Source: Photobacterium sp. JCM 19050 (GTDB lineage: Bacteria > Pseudomonadota > Gammaproteobacteria > Enterobacterales > Vibrionaceae). Taken from it: a stretch of DNA of 64,000 nucleotides. The translations under genes were made by a program, and so were the position numbers. Below the pieces are notes generated by a model. That model was not told the origin of the DNA. It made no database searches and saw nothing but the letters and a program-made list of their open reading frames with translations. Below, piece by piece: positions 10,623 to 20,731 of this stretch. The stretch covers positions 62,001 through 126,000 of the forward strand of contig BAXG01000009.1 of the NCBI GenBank assembly GCA_001310455.1, read 5' to 3'. Positions within the stretch are counted from its first letter, which is position 1. Every line of letters starts with the position of its first letter.

Positions 10623-10649
10623 GTAGCGGCAAGGGTGGCAATAACTTTA
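10623..10649 (-). promoter_or_regulatory. Sigma-28 (FliA) promoter for the second flagellin
   Basis: The minus strand reads TAAAGTTA-N11-GCCGCTAC against the consensus TAAAGTTT-N11-GCCGATAA: seven of eight and six of eight matches with exact spacing. It lies about 80 bases before the flagellin start at 10546. Confidence 0.75.
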
Positions 10650-10776
10650 AGAAAAATTTCGGCATTTTTTTTGCCGCATATTGCCTCGAATAACCGTTGC
10701 AATAACCTTATCGGCGATATCAAAGAAGACTTTACGAATTTTCTGAAAAAAATTTCTTAGGTGGCTGAAATTACAC

Positions 10777-10805
10777 AAAAGAAAAGCGACCTGAAGAGGC
10801 CGCTT
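10777..10805 (-). terminator. Rho-independent terminator after the first flagellin
   Basis: The minus strand reads AAGCGGCC, a 6-base loop, then GGTCGCTT and TTCTTTT. It follows the stop at 10831 and insulates the two flagellin genes from each other. Confidence 0.7.
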
Positions 10806-10830
10806 AAAGGGTATGGATGTAAGGCAGAGA

Positions 10831-11970
10831 TTACTGGAGAAGGTTGAGCGCGGCTTGTGGCAATTGCTTCGCCTGAGCCAGAATCGATGTACTTGATTGC
10901 TGCAGAATCTGCTTCTTCGTGAGTTCTGTGGTCGTTTTGGCAAAGTCAGTGTCGCGGATTCGGCTGTTAGAATCGGAGACGTTTTCTTTGATATTTGCCA
11001 GGTTGCTGATGGTGTGAGACAGACGGTTTTGCTTCGCACCCAAATCAGCACGCTGGCTGTCGATGTAGCGAAGCGCAGAGTCAATAACGCCCACGGCCAT
11101 CTGAGCTCCACCCACAGTACCGACATTCAGGTCCTGCGCAGTAATTTGAGTACCGGCACCGGTTGTGAGACCCAGTGAGGCAGCAAGTCCACCACCAAAG
11201 GTCAGATTACCTGTCAGGTTTGGCTCATCAACGAAGACCTGGAGCTGGCCATTCTCATCAACTGAAGCTTCGAGCTTGTCTGTTTGACCGTTGATGTATG
11301 TTGCCACTTCTTCGATATCATCACCGGTTTTGGCATTCACGGTCAGGCTGATAGCTTCGCCGGACTTGGTGGTAAAGCTCATCACCAGTGTAGCCGCAGA
11401 GCCCGAAACCCCCCAGTTGGCAGATTTAGAAACGGTACCACTAAACTCAGAGCCGCCCATACGGAAGTCGTCCGCACGGATACTTGTCAGGCCCATGATG
11501 ATAGCTTCACCGGAATCCGCACCGATCTGGAAGGCCGTTTCCCCGAAAGAACCGTTCAACAGTTTACGGCCACCAAAAGACGTGGTTTCAGCAATACGGT
11601 TTAATTCGTCCTGCATTGCAGCCATCTCTTCCTGGATAGCACTGCGCTCAGAGTTACTGTTAACGCCGTTGGCAGACTGCAGAGACAGATCGCGCATACG
11701 TTGAAGAATATTGGTCGATTCCTGCATCGCGCCTTCAGCTGTCTGAGCAATAGAGATGCCGTCGTTAGCATTTCGCATTGCCACATCCAAACCCCGGGCC
11801 TGAGCGACCAATCGGTTTGAAATCTGAAGACCGGCTGCGTCATCTTTAGCACTGTTGATTTTGCTACCGGAAGACAACCTTTCCATTGCGGTGTTGAGCT
11901 CGCCTGTCGCTTTATTCAGGTAACGCTGCGCAGTCATCGCAGACACGTTGGTGTTTACTGTTACACCCAT
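10831..11970 (-). CDS. fliC: Flagellin (sigma-54 type promoter)
   Basis: This intact flagellin of 379 residues has the standard D0/D1 ends ([20 protein letters not shown] and [19 protein letters not shown]) and ends [15 protein letters not shown]. The variable centre (about 175-285) differs from the downstream flagellin. A sigma-54-like site upstream suggests control by FlrC, as for the one essential flagellin (flaA) in well-studied vibrios. By that analogy this may be the core filament subunit; that is inference. It diverges from the plus-strand TPR/glycosyltransferase gene. Confidence 0.96.
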   Translation of the reverse strand: MGVTVNTNVSAMTAQRYLNKATGELNTAMERLSSGSKINSAKDDAAGLQISNRLVAQARGLDVAMRNANDGISIAQTAEGAMQESTNILQRMRDLSLQSANGVNSNSERSAIQEEMAAMQDELNRIAETTSFGGRKLLNGSFGETAFQIGADSGEAIIMGLTSIRADDFRMGGSEFSGTVSKSANWGVSGSAATLVMSFTTKSGEAISLTVNAKTGDDIEEVATYINGQTDKLEASVDENGQLQVFVDEPNLTGNLTFGGGLAASLGLTTGAGTQITAQDLNVGTVGGAQMAVGVIDSALRYIDSQRADLGAKQNRLSHTISNLANIKENVSDSNSRIRDTDFAKTTTELTKKQILQQSSTSILAQAKQLPQAALNLLQ

Positions 11971-12363
11971 TTTGCTCTCCTTTGACTTTCGCTTAAGTTC
12001 GCGAAACAGCCTACCCGCAACAAGCTGAAAATGTGGTGTAGCGGGACCAGCTAGAACATCATTGTTAATAGGCCGGCAACGTATCGGAATGTTAACACCG
12101 GTAACTTTGCCGTTTCACAGAGATACATACAACTACTGTGCCAACTTTCAGATTCTTAAAATATTCAATAAGTTAAATCTATAATTAAGATTTCAATAAT
12201 GATACATGCGGCAACATTCCGCCTTAATATCAATATGTTCCGGGCAAGCGGCAATGGTCTTATCTTGCCATTTTATTTCTTTATTGTAGACATAAATGAG
12301 ATCTTTTCAGGCACAATACTTGCCTCACCTTTACCTATAACCATCATTTCTCCGGATCCATCC
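11971..12363. other. Divergent intergenic region between flagellin and TPR/glycosyltransferase gene
   Basis: This gap of 393 bases holds the sigma-54-type flagellin promoter at 12129-12143 and is AT-rich from about 12150. No other gene is seen. I found no convincing sigma-54 or sigma-28 site for the plus-strand gene, so its promoter is unknown. Confidence 0.5.
12129..12143 (-). promoter_or_regulatory. Sigma-54 promoter candidate for the first flagellin
   Basis: The minus strand reads TGGCAC-AGTAG-TTGT. The -24 element is a perfect TGGCAC with correct spacing; the -12 element has GT in place of GC. It lies about 160 bases before the flagellin start at 11970. Confidence 0.55.
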
Positions 12364-14483
12364 ATGACTGAGAACTCTTCCAAACTAACTCTTGAGCAGG
12401 CCTTTCAGCATGGCGTCTCTTTATACCAACGAAATTTAAAAGCCGATGCCAGGGCTGTTTTTGAAGAAATTCTGGCAATGGCTCCCGATGCGATTCCCGT
12501 ATTGCAAGTGCTCGCGGTGCTAGACAGCGAAGCGGGCCTCTACCCTAAAGCTGAAAAACGTTTACGCCGCGCGGCTGACTTAGCCCCGGAAGATCCCTCC
12601 GTTCTGTATGATTTGGCCGTTGTACTTAAAGAGCAGGGCAAAAACCTTGAAGCTATGGAGTGGGTTGAGCTGCTTCTTTCCCATAATCCCAGCAACCAAG
12701 AGTTATTGGCTATGCGGCAAACTCTTACCGCAAAGATCGGCAACCGGGCGGAAAGCCGGAGAACAGCAAAAGCTGCTGAAACGCTCGCAGATAAAAATGC
12801 GGCTGTTGAAAATGAAATACTGGCGACCCTTGAGGCTGTAAGGCAGTTGGTACAGACCGGAAATATTGATCAGGCAGAAACATTACTTAAAGCCATATTG
12901 GCCATTGCCCCAACCCACGCAGCTGCGTTAGTGGAAAAAGGGAAGCTGTTAACAACCAAAGATAATCTCCCTGAAGCCCGGCAATCTTTCCTTCTTGCAC
13001 TCAACACGGCCGACGACAAAATTGAAGTCACCAGGCATCTGGTTGATTGCGAAGTCAGTCTCTCTTTGTTGCCGGAGGCAGGGCGCATTGCATCAATGCC
13101 ATTAAACAATGCCCTGATGATGAATCGTTGTTGCGCCGACTTTTGAATATCTACTCAAGCGAAAAAAATTGGGTAAAAGTAAAGGAAACGGCGGATGCCT
13201 TGTTGAAAATCAACCCCGCGCAGCCTCTGGTTTATTTTATTCGTTCCGAAGCGATGTTTTTGGATTATCGCCAGCGGCAGAATTTCACTCCTGCCTCTTT
13301 GTCCGAGTGTGAAAACGCCCTTATTAAAGCACTTTCAAACGTTCCACCGGAAAAAGTCAGCAAGCTGAAAACCTTTATTGCAGAGCTCAAGTGGTACCAG
13401 GGATACCCGGAAGAAGCCTTGGAGATGATTTCCGCCTATACCCGCGCCAACCCGGAAGATCATGAAGCGGCATTTAACCTGACGTTCATCTACAAAACCC
13501 TGAAACAATGGGATAAACATTATGAGGCAAATGAACGGGGTATTGATGCCGGTTTGCGCCTGAAAGCCGCCGGTAATACACCTGTTTGGACACCGGACTG
13601 CATGATGCCATCGTTCTGGTGATGTCCGAGCAAGGGTTGGTGACGAGATACGCTACTATCACAACCTGAACTTCGTTCTGGAGCGCTCTAAAAAGGTGTA
13701 TGTGGCTGTGAACCCAGATTGATCCCTATTCTTTCTGCCGCTTATCCGAAAGCACACTTCTTTGGTATCAAACGCCAACCAGGTGTTCCTATTCACTTAC
13801 CTGAAGAGGTAACCCATGAAATGACACACTGGGTTGCTGCCGGCAGTTTGGCCAAGATGGTTTATGAGGCATCAGGCCAACATGTGGATCAAGACAGCTG
13901 GATTTGCACGCCGGCAAATTTGACATCAATCTGGCGGCAACGCATTGCAGCACTTAAAGCTGAACATGGTGGAAGACCGGTTATCGGCCTTTGCTGGCGA
14001 AGTGGGATGGCGGCAGCTTCCCGTAATTTTTATTACCTCGGTATAAAAGACGTAACAGCACTGGTACAAAGCATTCCGGATGCCATTTTTGTTAACTTGC
14101 AATACGGGGACTGCAAAGATGAGCTGGACAGAATCAAGCGCGCTACCGGTCGCGAAGTCCTTGTTTTTGACGATTTGGATCTGAAGGATGACTTTGCCGG
14201 CACAGCGGCACTGATTGAAAACCTGGATCTCGTCATCTCAGCAGGCACGGCTGTGCATATGTTAACCAGCGCAACGGACACGCCATGTTTTGTGTTTTTC
14301 TTTGGCAAGCACGACTCTGATCCATTCCAACCCGAATGTTTGCACACAAGCAAAGAGATCGGGTTTATCTACCCGCCGCTCGTTCCGAACAAGCTCGATG
14401 TCGTAAAAGCCATTTCTGCCTCAGTCAACCGATACATTGAAACCGGAGACCTTAACGAAGCCCTTTCGATTAACCGGAATTAA
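12364..14483 (+). CDS. TPR-containing glycosyltransferase-like protein, candidate flagellin modification enzyme (four frameshifts)
   Basis: The start is the ATG at 12364 (MTENSSKLTLEQAF). The first 400 or so residues are tetratricopeptide-like helical pairs (AVFEEILAMAPDAIPVLQVL, DQAETLLKAILAIAPTHAAA). The C-terminal 300 residues look like a GT-B glycosyltransferase of the kind fused to TPRs. They contain the motif SEQGLGDEIRYYHNL, a GLCWRSG segment and a nucleotide-sugar-site-like run LDLVISAGTAVHMLTSATDT. Four missing bases, near 13081, 13595, 13639 and 13713, split it. Repair gives about 707 residues. It lies on the opposite strand inside the flagellar cluster, between a flagellin and flgL, which suggests glycosylation of flagellin or another filament protein. 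The substrate and sugar cannot be read from the sequence. Confidence 0.75.
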
Positions 14484-14508
14484 CCGGAATTAACCGGAAT
14501 TAACCGGG
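14470..14508 (+). repeat. Short tandem repeat at the 3' end of the TPR/glycosyltransferase gene
   Basis: The unit TAACCGGAAT is repeated three times in a row, with a fourth degenerate copy (TAACCGGGAA). The gene's stop codon lies in the repeat, so copy number alters only non-coding sequence. It sits directly before the terminator. Confidence 0.85.
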
Positions 14509-14511
14509 AAT

Positions 14512-14548
14512 AAAAATCCCGGCTGACCTTGGGTCCGCCGGGATTTTT
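14512..14548. terminator. Bidirectional terminator between convergent genes
   Basis: AAAATCCCGGC pairs with GCCGGGATTTT, with a run of A on the left and T on the right. It can end both the plus-strand glycosyltransferase gene and the minus-strand flgK-flgL transcript. Confidence 0.85.
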
Positions 14549-14573
14549 GTCTTTAACAGGAAAAACTGCCCGT

Positions 14574-15764
14574 TTAAATGTAATTGAAGAGTGTCAGATC
14601 TTTGGTTTTGGCAAAGGCCTGTTGAGAAGCCTGCAGTGCGACCATGTTTTCATTGAGGTCAATGACAGCCTTTGAGTAATCCAGATCCTCAAGAGTCCCC
14701 AGGGATTTGTTGAGTACCAGCTTATAATCCTTGTGCATATCGTCCTGACGATCCAATGTTTGCAAACGCGAGCCCACTTCTGAGCGCGCTTTGTTCAGGT
14801 GTTTGAATGCAGCGGTAAACTCGGCAGTTGCCTGTTGGAGCTCTGCGTTTGCAGAGGCATCGTTGTTGTCTTTGGACGTCAGCGCAATTGCTTTCCGGAA
14901 CGCATCAAACGGATTGACTTTATCCTGGCGAGTTAAATCGACAGAATCCCCGTCAAGCATTTCCCCTTCAAACCGGACATTCAGCGTGTTGTATTGCACA
15001 CCGTTTTGCGGATCGTAAGGCGCCGACTGTACCTGGCTGCCATTCTGGTACACTTCAGCCATCATGACGCCATTATTGTCCTTGAAGCTCACATTGTACT
15101 GTGAGTTATCTGCATCATTGGTGTTGACGGCGTTGGAAATCAACAACAATGAACCTTCTTTGAGGTTGTAGTCCGGCTGGTAGTCTCCGTACGGGTTGTC
15201 GATTTCAAGGAACAGTTTGTCACCCGGGTCGCTCACCGCAATCTCTACGGCAGGCGCAACCTGGGCGGAGCGGAAATAGCTGTCACCGACATAGCGAACA
15301 TTATTCTGGGTATCCCGGTAGAATGGCTGGGTACTGGCTTTGGTTCCTGAAAACAGGAAGTTGCCAGACTCATCCTTGGTGTTCACCAGGTTCATAAAGC
15401 CATCAAACAACCCTTCAAGATCCTGACGATGGGCAACGCGGTCTTCCTTAGACAAAGAGCCGTTGATGATCGCCATGGTTTTGCGCTTGGCGGAATCCAC
15501 CAGTTGCTCTGCCTCGGCAAGAGTTATCTCTTCCCGGTTCTGCCGGTTACGGGCCAGTGTAATCGCTTCGACGTACTGGTCCAGCTGCTTGTCCTGCTGA
15601 TGGAAGTTCTGGATATAAACAGAAGCCAGAGGATCATCACCCGCGCTGCTTACCCGCTCTCCCGACGCCAGGTGACTTTGCGTGTCCTGGACACGGACCT
15701 GCTGTCGCATAATGTCATTGGACACCGACTGATAATTGTGAAAACTGGCAAGTCTGCTAATCAT
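14574..15764 (-). CDS. flgL: Hook-filament junction protein FlgL (HAP3)
   Basis: This intact protein has 396 residues. The N-terminus (MISRLASFHNYQSVSNDIMR, then LASGERVSSAGDDPLASVYI) and C-terminus (LDRQDDMHKDYKLVLNKSLG, then DLDYSKAVIDLNENMVALQA) are flagellin-like coiled-coil ends typical of FlgL. FlgL joins FlgK to the filament. It starts 11 bases after the flgK stop, so both are on one transcript. Confidence 0.95.
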   Translation of the reverse strand: MISRLASFHNYQSVSNDIMRQQVRVQDTQSHLASGERVSSAGDDPLASVYIQNFHQQDKQLDQYVEAITLARNRQNREEITLAEAEQLVDSAKRKTMAIINGSLSKEDRVAHRQDLEGLFDGFMNLVNTKDESGNFLFSGTKASTQPFYRDTQNNVRYVGDSYFRSAQVAPAVEIAVSDPGDKLFLEIDNPYGDYQPDYNLKEGSLLLISNAVNTNDADNSQYNVSFKDNNGVMMAEVYQNGSQVQSAPYDPQNGVQYNTLNVRFEGEMLDGDSVDLTRQDKVNPFDAFRKAIALTSKDNNDASANAELQQATAEFTAAFKHLNKARSEVGSRLQTLDRQDDMHKDYKLVLNKSLGTLEDLDYSKAVIDLNENMVALQASQQAFAKTKDLTLFNYI

Positions 15765-15775
15765 TGTTCAGTCTC

Positions 15776-17654
15776 CTAGCGGGTGGCGTTGAGAAGCTGC
15801 TCAAAGGCTTCGTTAGCAGCGGACATAATTCGCGATGACGCCATATAAGCCTGCTGAAATTTCATCATGTTCGCGGCCTCTTCATCCAGGTTAACCCCGG
15901 ACACTTCTGCAACCCGGCTCTCTGCTCCTGAAGCTCAACACCGGTCACTTCGCGCATACGCTGGAAGCTGTTTTTCTGCATACCAACTTCGGTATTCAGG
16001 CCTTCAAATACATCCACGATCGTCGAACGGCCATCGTTCATAAACTTTTGGGTCTGAAGCCGTTGCATCAGCATCAGGTTACCGTTATCACCATCAACCG
16101 GGTTAAGGCTGACAGCAAACACATCTTCAGGTTCAGCACCGTCACTCAGTTCAAACACGGTCCCGTTAACGTTCACCGGGCCTGCCGGCGGATAGGACTG
16201 AGGCGCAACCAGTACGCTGCCATTTTTGTCCAACACCGCAAACTGGGTAGCATCCGGGGAAACCACGACCTGGAATTCACTTTGAGCACCCTTTGCACTG
16301 ATTTTCAGTTCTGCATTGCCAAGAAGGCGTGAAGCGGAACTGATAACACTTTGTGTGGCAATCTGTTCACCGTGATCCATAGTGACGCGGATTTCATTTG
16401 CCGCGTTGCGAACCGGCCGAATAAATACTTTCTCATTAGGTGACAGACCGGCATCAACCTGCACGCGCAAGCCATCAACTTCAAAGGTTGGCGGCGTGCC
16501 CGTTGGGGCAACAGCCAGCTTATTTCCATCGGGTTTAGTCAATGAATAACCACTGCCGTCAAAGAACAGGGTGTAGTCCCCGCCTTTCAGTGCGCGCAAA
16601 TCATCGATATATACTTTGATATCGGCCGTTGAGTCGCCACTTTTAATGACCCGGTTTGCCGCGATGGCGTCATTGTTGAAGTCGGTGAACATGTTTCGCC
16701 CCACTTCCCCATTGAGATCAAAGCCTTGATTCTGCAATCCATTCAACGACTGAGCAAAACCTACCGCAATTCGGCCGAGCTCATCTTGCACCATGGGTAT
16801 GGTTTGGTCCCGGTATTCAAACAGCGAACCAAGCTTTCCTCCAACATCTGACTTGGAAATCGCTTTGACACTCTTGCCTTCAACCAGCGCCAACTGTGTC
16901 CGGGCACTGTCAGGCTTGCCATCCAGCGTTGTCAGGGTGCTTGATTGGGTGCCCGAGACCAACATATGTCCATTACCAATCATGACGTTATACAAACCGT
17001 CATTTTCCCTGGGTGTGACTGTTACTTTGGTGTATTGGGAAAGCTCTTTTATCAGCTTGTCATGGCGGTCCATAAGGTCATTGCTGTGCCCCTGAGTACG
17101 AATCATCGTGTGGTGTACTTCCACCAGCTCCTTACCAATCTGGTTGATTCGCTGGGTCATCGCATGGATTTGCTCAGTGGTGTCAAATGACTGCTGTTGG
17201 ACAATACGCTGGATATCATTGAGCGCAGCCGCACTGAGTTTGGCTTTCTCAAGCACGACTTTCCGGGAACCCATATCGTTTGGCGTATCTGCCAACGCCT
17301 TTACCGCGCCAAAAAAGTCGTTGATATTGTCAGGAATTTTGCTGGCTGAGTTCGCCATAACATCGTTCAACAGAGCCAGTTGGGTATCCCGGTCCGCTGC
17401 GTAGTTGTGCGTTGTGGTGGCCAAATTCATTTCATTGACGGCGAACTGGTCATAGTTGCGGCGTACGGCAATAGCGCGAACACCTGTCCCCCAGTTCTGA
17501 TCTGCCAGTATTGCGGCGCATTGGTCGCCTGCTCAACCATCTGCCGGCTGTAACCCTCAGTATTGACGTTACTGATGTTGTGGCCGGTTGTATTGAGCTG
17601 GCGCTGTGCAGTCAGGACGCCCTGCGCACCCAAATTGAGAAGATCAAACCCCAT
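15776..17654 (-). CDS. flgK: Hook-filament junction protein FlgK (HAP1; two frameshifts)
   Basis: FlgK is the junction protein next to the hook. The N-terminus GFDLLNLGAQGVLTAQRQL and GHNISNVNTEGYSRQ are diagnostic of rod/hook-family proteins. A base is missing near 17505 (repair gives QYWADQNWGTGVRAIAVRRN) and another near 15913 (repair gives RAGVAEVSGVNLDEEAANMM). The C-terminus then reads MKFQQAYMASSRIMSAANEA to a TAG at 15776. The repaired length is about 626 residues, usual for FlgK. A sigma-54 promoter candidate and a hairpin lie in its leader. Confidence 0.95.
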
Positions 17655-17674
17655 TATTCCTCCGGGTCATGCGG

Positions 17675-17693
17675 TTTGCCGCCAAGCGGCAAA
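17675..17693 (-). promoter_or_regulatory. Perfect hairpin in the flgK leader
   Basis: TTTGCCGC and GCGGCAAA are perfect 8-bp arms around a 3-base loop. It lies between the sigma-54 promoter candidate and the flgK start, so it would be in the 5' untranslated RNA. No T run follows, so it may affect mRNA stability or processing more than termination. Confidence 0.45.
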
Positions 17694-17714
17694 CATCAAA
17701 CTACCCAAAGCAAA

Positions 17715-17731
17715 TGCAATTATCGAGCCAC
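17715..17731 (-). promoter_or_regulatory. Sigma-54 promoter candidate for flgK-flgL
   Basis: The minus strand reads TGGCTC-GATAA-TTGCA: GG and GC are ten bases apart and the -12 element is perfect. It lies about 60 bases before the flgK start, and agrees with flgKL being a separate transcript after the flgJ terminator. Confidence 0.65.
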
Positions 17732-17815
17732 TAGTTTTTATAGATATTTTACAGTGCGTTACAAGGTGAAAAAAGGGAGAAAACAGAAGAGAGGCAAGGC
17801 GTTGCTTCAAGAAAA

Positions 17816-17834
17816 ATGCCGCTTACTGCGGCAT
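17816..17834 (-). terminator. Terminator overlapping the flgJ stop codon
   Basis: The minus strand reads ATGCCGC-agtaa-GCGGCAT followed by TTTTCTT. The flgJ stop TAA lies in the loop, so the last codons of flgJ form one arm of the hairpin. Confidence 0.7.
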
Positions 17835-18785
17835 AATTTCCTTCACTTTGTCGAATACCCGCATGACCTTATCCGAGTAGTTAGGGTCAGTCGCGTAACC
17901 GGCCTGGTGTAATCCGCGGATAAATTGGCTCGGGTCAGCGGCAGATTTGAGTGCTTCACTGTACCGAGGGTTGTTATGAAGGAAGGAAACGTAGTCGTCG
18001 AAGCTGTCCTGGTAGGAATTATAAGAACGAAATGCTGCGGTTTCCTGAACCGGGATACCGTCATACACTTCCAGGGTTTTCGTCGCCATCTTTGGGCCAG
18101 CCCAACGCGAATCTGCCTTAATATTGAAAAGGTTATGACTGAAACGCCCTGCATTATTGATAACCTTATTCCCCCAACCGGTTTCCAGCGCGGCCTGCGC
18201 CAGAATTATTGCAGGATCGGCACCCAATGCCCTTGCGGCTTTTTTCGCATAGGGGCTCAAGCCGGCAACAAATGCTTCTGGTGAGTCAAAGCTCTCGGTT
18301 TGCTTAGGCGTTTGTTGCCGAGCTTCCAACGGAACCTGCATCTGGCGGCGCAAGCGTTGTACTTCTGCCAGTGCATTGTCAGCAGCTTCTGCCGCCTGTT
18401 GTTCCTTAATGGGGAGACGCAATGCACTGTCAACAGCGGCAGTTCGCATTACCGCCTGGGGATGTTTGTCTTTATCACCGGAGAGTTGCTGGACAATCAG
18501 GTCAGCAAGCCCCAAAGAGCCCTCTTGGCTGAGGTTGGAGGCTAATTGCTCATCAGCCATCTGCTCATAGAACTTGCTCGTACGATTGTCTACCAAGTCT
18601 GATTCAAACACCTTGTTGGCATTTCTCATCGACTTGAAGAGCATCTGGGTAAACAGCGCTTCGAACTGCTTTGCTGCTGCATGAAGCGCCGCTTTCTCGT
18701 CATCGCCCCCTTTCTGCGCTTGCTGGCGCAGTGTGTCCAGAGAGGCAATGTCCTGAATAAATCCAATGTCAGCAGGTGATTTCAT
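17823..18785 (-). CDS. flgJ: Peptidoglycan hydrolase / rod cap FlgJ
   Basis: This is the intact dual-domain FlgJ of 320 residues. The N-terminal rod-binding domain (AAKQFEALFTQMLFKSMRNA) is followed after about residue 160 by a glucosaminidase domain (ILAQAALETGWGNKVI, with the catalytic Glu in ALETGWG). It caps the growing rod and cuts a hole in the peptidoglycan. It is the last gene of the run that reads from flgF through flgG-flgH-flgI, with a terminator over its stop codon. Confidence 0.96.
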   Translation of the reverse strand: MKSPADIGFIQDIASLDTLRQQAQKGGDDEKAALHAAAKQFEALFTQMLFKSMRNANKVFESDLVDNRTSKFYEQMADEQLASNLSQEGSLGLADLIVQQLSGDKDKHPQAVMRTAAVDSALRLPIKEQQAAEAADNALAEVQRLRRQMQVPLEARQQTPKQTESFDSPEAFVAGLSPYAKKAARALGADPAIILAQAALETGWGNKVINNAGRFSHNLFNIKADSRWAGPKMATKTLEVYDGIPVQETAAFRSYNSYQDSFDDYVSFLHNNPRYSEALKSAADPSQFIRGLHQAGYATDPNYSDKVMRVFDKVKEIMPQ

Positions 18786-18796
18786 CGTCAGGCTCC

Positions 18797-19890
18797 TTAA
18801 ATGACAATCAGTTGCCCTTCAATGGCACCGGCTTGCTTAAGCGCCTGCAAAATAGCCATTAAATCGGAGGGGGCGGCACCAACGCTGTTGACTGCACGCA
18901 CAAGATCATCAAGGGTTGCCCCGGGCTGGAAGTTAAACATCCGGCCTTTTTCTTCTTTGACCTGCACATCCGAATCCGGCACGACAACGGTATTACCGCC
19001 TGCAAGTGCATTTGGCTGGCTGACTTTCAGGTTCTCCTTGATAGAGACAGTCATGCCACCATGGGTGATGGCAGCCGGTTTAAGATGGACATGCTGACCG
19101 ACAACAATAGTACCGGTACGGGAGTTGACGATAATTTTGGCACTGCCTTCAGCAGGGTTGAATTCAAGGTTTTCGATGGTGGACAAGAATGCCACTCGCT
19201 GCCCCACATCTCGCGGCGCCCTGACACGGATAGACGTCGAATCGGTCGCTGAGGCCATGTCAGGACCGAGGAACTGGTTGATGGCATCAGCCATGCGTTG
19301 TGCCGTGGTGAAATCAGGTTGTTGCAGGTTGAAAGTCAGATAATCACCCCGGGCAAACGGGTTCGGGATTTCCTGCTCGACGGTTGCGCCACCGCTGATA
19401 CGCCCTACGGTTGGCGTATTACCAATGAGTTTAGAGCCGTCCGCTCCTTCAGCGCTGAAACCGCCGACTATCAGGCTGCCTTGTGCAACAGCATAAATTT
19501 TACCGTCAAGGCCCTTAAGGAAGGTTTGCAGCAATTCGCCACCACGCAGGCTTTTGGCGGTACCAATAGATGAGACAGTGACATCAATTCTTTGCCCCTG
19601 CTTGGCAACGCGGGAATCTCTGCATTCACGACCACTGCGGCAACGTTTTTCGTCTTTGGTTTAGTGCCAGGCGGCAATTGAATGCCGAAGTTTTTAAGCA
19701 GTGAATTGAAGCTTTGGTCCATAAACGGAGATGATGACTCCCCTGTACCCGGCAAACCGACCACCAGGCCATAGCCCACAAGGCTGTTACTCCGCACACC
19801 AGCTACGTCCGCCACATCTTTGATGCGCGCCGCATGGCCGGGAAGGGAAAAGAGTATCAGTGCTGCCGCAATCGCTTTAGCCCAATTCAT
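18797..19890 (-). CDS. flgI: Flagellar P-ring protein FlgI (one frameshift)
   Basis: FlgI forms the periplasmic P-ring around the rod. It has a signal peptide ([20 protein letters not shown], cleavage about residue 20) and the family signature [20 protein letters not shown], then [11 protein letters not shown] base is missing near 19604; repair gives [20 protein letters not shown] and about 364 residues. The C-terminus reads [18 protein letters not shown], as in other FlgI proteins. It lies between flgH and flgJ. Confidence 0.95.
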
Positions 19891-19918
19891 GTGTCAAAAC
19901 TCCGCCTCTGAAAACCTG

Positions 19919-20719
19919 TTAGAGGGTCACATTGAAAAATCGTGCCAACCAGCCCTGCTCTTGCGTATCCTGGCGGTCTCCGGTACCCGAATACTGGATG
20001 CGAGCATTTGAGATCCGGTTGGAGGCAATCGTGTTATCCGGCTGGATATCATCTGGACGTATGGTCCCGCTCAGGCGGATATATTCATCGCCGGTGTTCA
20101 GTGTTAGCCACTTTTCACCACGCACCATCAGGTTACCGTTCGGCATAATATCAACCACTTCAACAGAGATTGACCCGGAAATACTGTTACTCTGGTCTGC
20201 GCTGGAGGTACCGGAGAACTTGTTATCATTTTTCACCGCGTAGGAAAGATTGTACTCGCCAATTTCCATCGCTTTACCACCAAGCTCCAGTGGGTCCATA
20301 CTCAGGTCATTTTTCTTGTTCAGATCAGAGCTGGCACTCTTTTTAGCCTGGGTTTTCTCTTCCAGCATGACAGTAACAATGTCACCGATAAGACGTGGTT
20401 TGGTGTCATCGTACAGGTTATGAAGCTGTTGAGAGTTAAACAGTGAGCCGGTTGCAGTGGCATAATGTTCCGGCTGACGCTGTGGGCGAATCGGCACCCA
20501 GGCAGGATCCCCCGCTACAGCATCTTCACGGCGACGCAGGGAATCCAAAATGCCACCACCCTGGTTGGTATTTCCTTCAACCGCATCGGTCGTTGTGGTT
20601 GCCTGCTCCACATCAGTTCCAATATCCGGTACTGCACAGCCGTACATAACAACCGCCGCAAAGCATACCAGCAGCTGTTTCGCCAGGGATGATGGTTTGT
20701 TCGCTGACAGGTTGATCAT
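19919..20719 (-). CDS. flgH: Flagellar L-ring lipoprotein FlgH
   Basis: FlgH forms the outer-membrane L-ring. A lipoprotein signal peptide ends at the Cys of [10 protein letters not shown]. The conserved core reads [20 protein letters not shown], then [20 protein letters not shown], and the end is [12 protein letters not shown] prefer the ATG at 20719 because AAGGA lies nine bases upstream, whereas the ATG at 20728 is too close to it. The product is about 266 residues and the gene is intact. Confidence 0.93.
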   Translation of the reverse strand: MINLSANKPSSLAKQLLVCFAAVVMYGCAVPDIGTDVEQATTTTDAVEGNTNQGGGILDSLRRREDAVAGDPAWVPIRPQRQPEHYATATGSLFNSQQLHNLYDDTKPRLIGDIVTVMLEEKTQAKKSASSDLNKKNDLSMDPLELGGKAMEIGEYNLSYAVKNDNKFSGTSSADQSNSISGSISVEVVDIMPNGNLMVRGEKWLTLNTGDEYIRLSGTIRPDDIQPDNTIASNRISNARIQYSGTGDRQDTQEQGWLARFFNVTL

Positions 20720-20731
20720 TTCATTCATTCC

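Noticed and set aside
12081-12110. Sigma-28-like site before the first flagellin (CAAAGTTA and CCGATA)
   Set aside because: The spacing is about two bases too long and both boxes have mismatches; the sigma-54 site nearby fits better.
12364-14483. Reading the TPR/glycosyltransferase gene as a decayed pseudogene
   Set aside because: Its four breaks are of the same kind as those in essential genes of this window, and each is cured by one base.
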